A DNA stretch of 16,905 nucleotides from GCA-001856825 sp049965815. GTDB taxonomy: Archaea; Thermoplasmatota; Thermoplasmata; Thermoplasmatales; GCA-001856825. This document shows, piece after piece, positions 14,559-16,905 of this stretch. Positions within the stretch are counted from its first letter, which is position 1, and each line of letters opens with the position of its first letter. The notes beneath the pieces were generated by a model, which was not told the DNA's origin, did no database searches, and saw only the letters and a list, made by a program, of their open reading frames with translations. The translations under genes were made by a program, and so were the position numbers. Location of the stretch: contig JBMFVV010000023.1 in the NCBI GenBank assembly GCA_049965815.1, positions 1 to 16,905 on the forward strand, written 5' to 3'.

Positions 14559-15114
14559 ATTCAACCCCTACAGGGACTTCCTTGCAGGCATTGAACTCAG
14601 TGATCTTATAGAAAGAGATGCCTGGGATTCTCTACCCAAGGAAGATGTTGTCAGCGTAATCGGTCCATCTAATCCTTCTGAAAACCCTAATGGATACGTG
14701 ATAGTAGCAGACTCTGCGCTCAACCACTATTCAGGGAGGATCGATATGATTGTTTCTGACCTTGATGGACCTATCGAAAAGATAATTGAGCAGGAAGATA
14801 GCGTGAAGGTGATACACGCTCACGGAGACAACATAAAGAAGCTGAGAACAGTCGTTCCTAGAATTAGAGGGACAGTTCTGGGGACTACTCAAAGTATACC
14901 GGTCCGCAGGGTCAGGAATATAGGGGGTTTCACGGACGGTGATCGTAGCGTCATAATGGCTACGCTGCTAGGGGCTAAACGGATATTCATTCACGGTTTC
15001 GATTATTCCAATCCTGTGGATGAGCCAAGAGACATGAAGGTCAGGAAAATGCAGTTCGCAAAGGGAATAATAGATAATGTAAAAAGCGCAGAAGTTGTAT
15101 ACGTGCGAAGATGA
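14491..15114 (+). CDS. mptE: 6-hydroxymethyl-7,8-dihydropterin pyrophosphokinase (MptE-like)
   Basis: This archaeal (COG1634/DUF115) enzyme pyrophosphorylates 6-hydroxymethyl-7,8-dihydropterin with ATP, a step toward tetrahydromethanopterin or folate cofactors. Family blocks are SVIGPSNPS (55-63), VADSALN (72-78), MIVSDLDGP (86-94), VIHAHGDN (107-114) and RNIGGFTDGDRSV (142-154); the aspartates in SDLDG and DGDR are the likely metal and ATP ligands. I take ATG 14491 because AAGGA lies just before it. GTG 14461 would add ten residues and deepen the overlap with the DUF373 gene. The 207-residue length is normal. It ends with ATGA overlapping the Mut7-C gene. A catalytic metal is expected from the family; the substrate is assigned by homology. 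Confidence 0.91.
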   Translation: MEKNLKNQNQSLTLHRRIVASFRFNPYRDFLAGIELSDLIERDAWDSLPKEDVVSVIGPSNPSENPNGYVIVADSALNHYSGRIDMIVSDLDGPIEKIIEQEDSVKVIHAHGDNIKKLRTVVPRIRGTVLGTTQSIPVRRVRNIGGFTDGDRSVIMATLLGAKRIFIHGFDYSNPVDEPRDMKVRKMQFAKGIIDNVKSAEVVYVRR

Positions 15115-15548
15115 TAATAGCGGATAGCATGCTTGGGAAATTATCTAGGTACCTGAGAATGATCGGGTACGACGTAGAATATATAAATAGTGACAAGGAT
15201 GATTCATATATCATTAGTTTATCAGAAAATAATTTGATATTGACGAGAGACAAAGAGCTGCACGAGAGAGCAAAAGACTCAATCCTTATTAGATCATTCA
15301 ATTCGATTGATCAACTTGAGGAACTGAAAGGTAAATTGCCTCCCCCCTCCCACAGGTTCATGGAGACCTGCAGTATTTGTGGGACTGTTCTGGATAGGGT
15401 TGATACTAGGGATAATCTGCCAGATTACGTGAACAAGGAGGCTAGAGAGATATTCCACTGCAATAAATGCGACAAATTTTTCTGGGACGGGAGCCACACC
15501 AGGAATTTCAGAAAGATGCTGGAGAGAATCGGAATTGAAGTTCAATAG
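15111..15548 (+). CDS. Mut7-C domain protein: PIN-like RNase fold with zinc ribbon
   Basis: A 145-residue protein of the Mut7-C family (COG1656). The N-terminal PIN-like half has ADSMLGKLSRYLRMIGYDV (4-22) with Asp5, and ILTRDKEL (43-50) with the acidic TRD motif. The C-terminal zinc ribbon has Cys87, Cys90, Cys117 and Cys120 and the signature FFWDGSHTRNF (123-133). Members are predicted nucleases named after the C. elegans mut-7 exonuclease C-terminus; the archaeal substrates are not known. It is coupled to mptE by ATGA and its 3' end overlaps the pelota start by 14 bp. A role in RNA decay or ribosome rescue is inference from the neighbour. Confidence 0.92.
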   Translation: MIIADSMLGKLSRYLRMIGYDVEYINSDKDDSYIISLSENNLILTRDKELHERAKDSILIRSFNSIDQLEELKGKLPPPSHRFMETCSICGTVLDRVDTRDNLPDYVNKEAREIFHCNKCDKFFWDGSHTRNFRKMLERIGIEVQ

Positions 15549-16530
15549 GAAGGACGACGTTGTAAATATAGAAATTCTCAGCGAGGAAGACCTCTGGTAT
15601 CTTTCCTTGCTCCTCAAATCCGGAGATATACTCGTAGCAGAAGTGCTTAGAAGAGTTGAAAGAAAAGATGACGTAATCAGGAGCAAGAAGACAGAGCGGG
15701 AGAAGATCAAGGTATCGATTAGGATTGAAAGTGTGGAGTTCATGGAGCTATCGTCTAGGATACATATCCTTGGGGAGATCATAGGAGGACCAGAGGACTA
15801 CATTGGGGAGCATCAGTCAATAAATGTTGAGCCAGAATCTACTATATCAATCATTCCAACTGATCCCGTTGCATTCGCTAGAACATTAGATGAATCATCA
15901 AATCTGACAAACTCATTAGTTCTTGTACTCTCTACTGATGATCAGAACATCACTCTTTATGGAGTTAGCGAGTCAAGGAACGAAATGATATGGCGAATAT
16001 TCACAGGTTCAGGAAAGATGTATGAAGGAAAGCAGAACAATTTCAGGTACGAATTACTTGAAAAAATTGAGAAGTATAGACAGTCTGAAATATATGTAAT
16101 CGGGCCGTCAATATTCCGCGATTCGATCTCAAAAATTCTTTCCAAGGAGGGGTTTAAATCGATAAACACTCAGGTAGGTGCATCAGAGGAAGACGGTATC
16201 AGGGAATTGCTCCTTGAAGGCGTTGTGAATCTAAGGAGAAGTCAGGAAAGCAGGCTCGTTTCTGATTTCCTGAAGGGAGTAGGCAGTGGTACGTCTGTAT
16301 ATGGGAAGAAGGAAGTGGAAACTGCCCTTGACATTAAGGCTGTTTCAACATTGCTCATGTCAGATCGATTTTTCAGGAAGAGTGATTCATCGAATTTCAT
16401 GGAAAAGTGCTACCAGGGTGGTGGGAAGTTATTCGTGGTCCACAGCTCATGGGAAACTGGGAAGATAGTGGAATCCTATGGTGGAATAGTAGCAATACTC
16501 AGGTACAGAATGGGTTCGCTATCCACCTGA
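15535..16530 (+). CDS. pelA: Pelota (aPelota), mRNA surveillance and ribosome rescue factor
   Basis: Pelota enters the A site of stalled ribosomes with aEF1alpha and, with ABCE1, splits them. The 331 residues are close to the family's usual 340-355. The order is an Sm-like N-terminal domain (1 to about 125; EILSEEDLWYLSLLLKSGD and LGEIIGGPEDYIGEHQSINV), a central eRF1-like domain (about 128-240; LVLVLSTDDQNITLYGV) and a C-terminal alpha/beta domain (about 245-331) ending in SYGGIVAILRYRM. The GGQ and NIKS motifs of release factors are absent, as expected. The start is TTG 15535 with GGAGAG about 8 nt upstream, and no upstream ATG exists in frame. It ends 12 bp into the convergent small ubiquitin-like gene. 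Confidence 0.95.
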   Translation: MKFNRKDDVVNIEILSEEDLWYLSLLLKSGDILVAEVLRRVERKDDVIRSKKTEREKIKVSIRIESVEFMELSSRIHILGEIIGGPEDYIGEHQSINVEPESTISIIPTDPVAFARTLDESSNLTNSLVLVLSTDDQNITLYGVSESRNEMIWRIFTGSGKMYEGKQNNFRYELLEKIEKYRQSEIYVIGPSIFRDSISKILSKEGFKSINTQVGASEEDGIRELLLEGVVNLRRSQESRLVSDFLKGVGSGTSVYGKKEVETALDIKAVSTLLMSDRFFRKSDSSNFMEKCYQGGGKLFVVHSSWETGKIVESYGGIVAILRYRMGSLST

Positions 16531-16716
16531 AAATGACTTTATTATAGTAACGGTGTCTTCTCCACCTATAAGATCGTCCTCTGGAACAGGCCTTCCGTTC
16601 TTTAGGATGATAGTTGAACTGGAACTTAAGCCTAGTTCTTTCAGAAGTTCATCGCCACTTCTGATGCCTTCGATCTGGATCTCTTTCTGTTCTCCAAATA
16701 TCTTAATTTTTGCCAT
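16519..16716 (-). CDS. Small ubiquitin-like sulfur carrier/modifier (ThiS/SAMP/MoaD family)
   Basis: A 65-residue beta-grasp protein. KIKIFGEQKEIQIEG (3-17) forms the first hairpin, LLKELGL (24-30) the short helix, and STIILKNGRPVPEDD the central strand and turn. The C-terminus DTVTIIKSFSGG ends in exactly Gly-Gly with no extension, the feature needed for adenylation by an E1-like enzyme. Relatives are ThiS, MoaD, Urm1 and archaeal SAMPs; the 65-residue size and the -SGG end look most like ThiS- or SAMP2/Urm1-type carriers. Roles could be tRNA 2-thiolation, thiamine or molybdopterin sulfur transfer, or protein tagging. Its stop lies inside the 3' end of pelA. No E1 gene is in the window. Confidence 0.88.
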   Translation of the reverse strand: MAKIKIFGEQKEIQIEGIRSGDELLKELGLSSSSTIILKNGRPVPEDDLIGGEDTVTIIKSFSGG

Positions 16717-16844
16717 CCGTCTCTTCGTAGGGAAATCGTTCTGAAAATAAAAATATTGATAAACAGTTCACAGTGCACTTCTTATTTCGAAAGTACCTCA
16801 TTCGAATCACCTAATTGGTGTCTTTCAACCTGAACTCCCTTGTT
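16717..16844 (-). promoter_or_regulatory. Intergenic region upstream of the ubiquitin-like gene
   Basis: This 128-bp gap between two minus-strand genes is AT-rich near 16741-16760 (minus strand TCAATATTTTTATTTTC), which could be a TATA-like element or a T-rich terminator of the upstream gene. CACCTAATTGGTG (16809-16821) is a near-palindrome with one extra base, and AGTGCACT (near 16771) is an exact 8-bp palindrome. No protein-coding or RNA gene is seen. Confidence 0.4.
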
Positions 16845-16905
16845 TTACCACCACGATATACTTTCTAGAGCCTCAAGTATGTCCTTCTGCTTCCTTGTTC
16901 TTTCA
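16845..16905 (-). CDS. C-terminal tail of an unrecognised gene (5' partial on the minus strand)
   Basis: On the minus strand, from the window edge, one frame stays open for 19 codons to TAA (16845-16847), encoding a lysine- and glutamate-rich helix ending in ALESISWW. The two terminal tryptophans and the helical pattern look protein-like, and the other two minus frames contain early stops. It is too short to name a family. Confidence 0.4.
   Translation of the reverse strand, partial: ERTRKQKDILEALESISWW

Noticed and set aside
15294..15782. Open frame of 162 codons antisense to the nuclease and pelota genes
   Set aside because: Spans the junction of two conserved genes; serine- and isoleucine-rich product typical of a shadow frame.
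16795..16825. TTCGAAT resembling a tRNA T-loop
   Set aside because: The flanking bases do not form a five-pair T stem and no anticodon or acceptor stem is found; treated as chance.
1..16905. Insertion sequences, prophage genes, CRISPR repeats or defence islands
   Set aside because: No transposase, integrase, repeat-spacer pattern or nuclease-helicase cluster was seen; every long coding frame maps to a housekeeping or conserved archaeal family.

Overview
The window looks like the chromosome of a euryarchaeon, most plausibly of the Thermoplasmatales or a relative; that placement is inference. The archaeal assignment itself is firm. Archaeal-type genes present include gatD/gatE, an archaeal tyrosyl-tRNA synthetase, deoxyhypusine synthase, DTD2-type D-aminoacyl-tRNA deacylase, Rpo11, pelota, archaeal NMN adenylyltransferase, MptE, a PAC2 protein and an archaeal-type Ogg. 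Several first genes of transcription units have a TATA-like box about 25 nt before the start codon and no room for a Shine-Dalgarno site (leaderless pattern). Some internal genes and one regulator have GGAGG or GGTGA sites instead. I see no mobile element, CRISPR array, rRNA or tRNA gene; this is dense core genome.

Layout. 1-63: tail of an unrecognised plus-strand gene. 159-3330 (minus): gatD-gatE, overlapping, the tRNA-dependent Glu-to-Gln amidotransferase. 3331-3664: the only gap over 300 bp, with promoter-like elements and an inverted repeat. 3665-4485 (plus): nadM and rpo11. 4543-5802: a PAC2-family proteasome-chaperone-like protein ending in an HbYX motif, then a LOG-like Rossmann protein. 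5908-8860 and on to 9768: glyA, hxlB, tyrS and dhs, the last two overlapping by ATGA. 9772-10512 (minus): dtdA, ending 3 nt from the dhs stop. 10608-11267 (plus): a phosphoribosyltransferase with a C-terminal extension, convergent with arcC (11264-12193, minus) and sharing a palindromic CTAG stop. 12395-13021 (minus): ogg. 13174-16530 (plus): five genes that overlap one another, namely a small winged-helix protein, a DUF373 membrane protein, mptE, a Mut7-C PIN-like nuclease and pelota. 16519-16716 (minus): a 65-residue ubiquitin-like protein ending in GG. 16845-16905: tail of another minus-strand gene.

How the genes fit together. Much of the window serves translation and its quality control: GatDE makes Gln-tRNA, TyrRS charges tRNA-Tyr, DtdA removes D-amino acids from tRNA, deoxyhypusine synthase modifies aIF5A, pelota rescues stalled ribosomes, and the GG-ending protein may act in tRNA thiolation or protein conjugation. 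The PAC2 protein suggests proteasome assembly. The rest is cofactor, nucleotide, one-carbon and sugar-phosphate metabolism (NadM, GlyA, HxlB, phosphoribosyltransferase, MptE, carbamate kinase) plus oxidative DNA repair (Ogg). The observation most worth following is the overlapping unit that places a PIN-like nuclease directly before pelota, downstream of a winged-helix protein and a membrane protein of unknown function.
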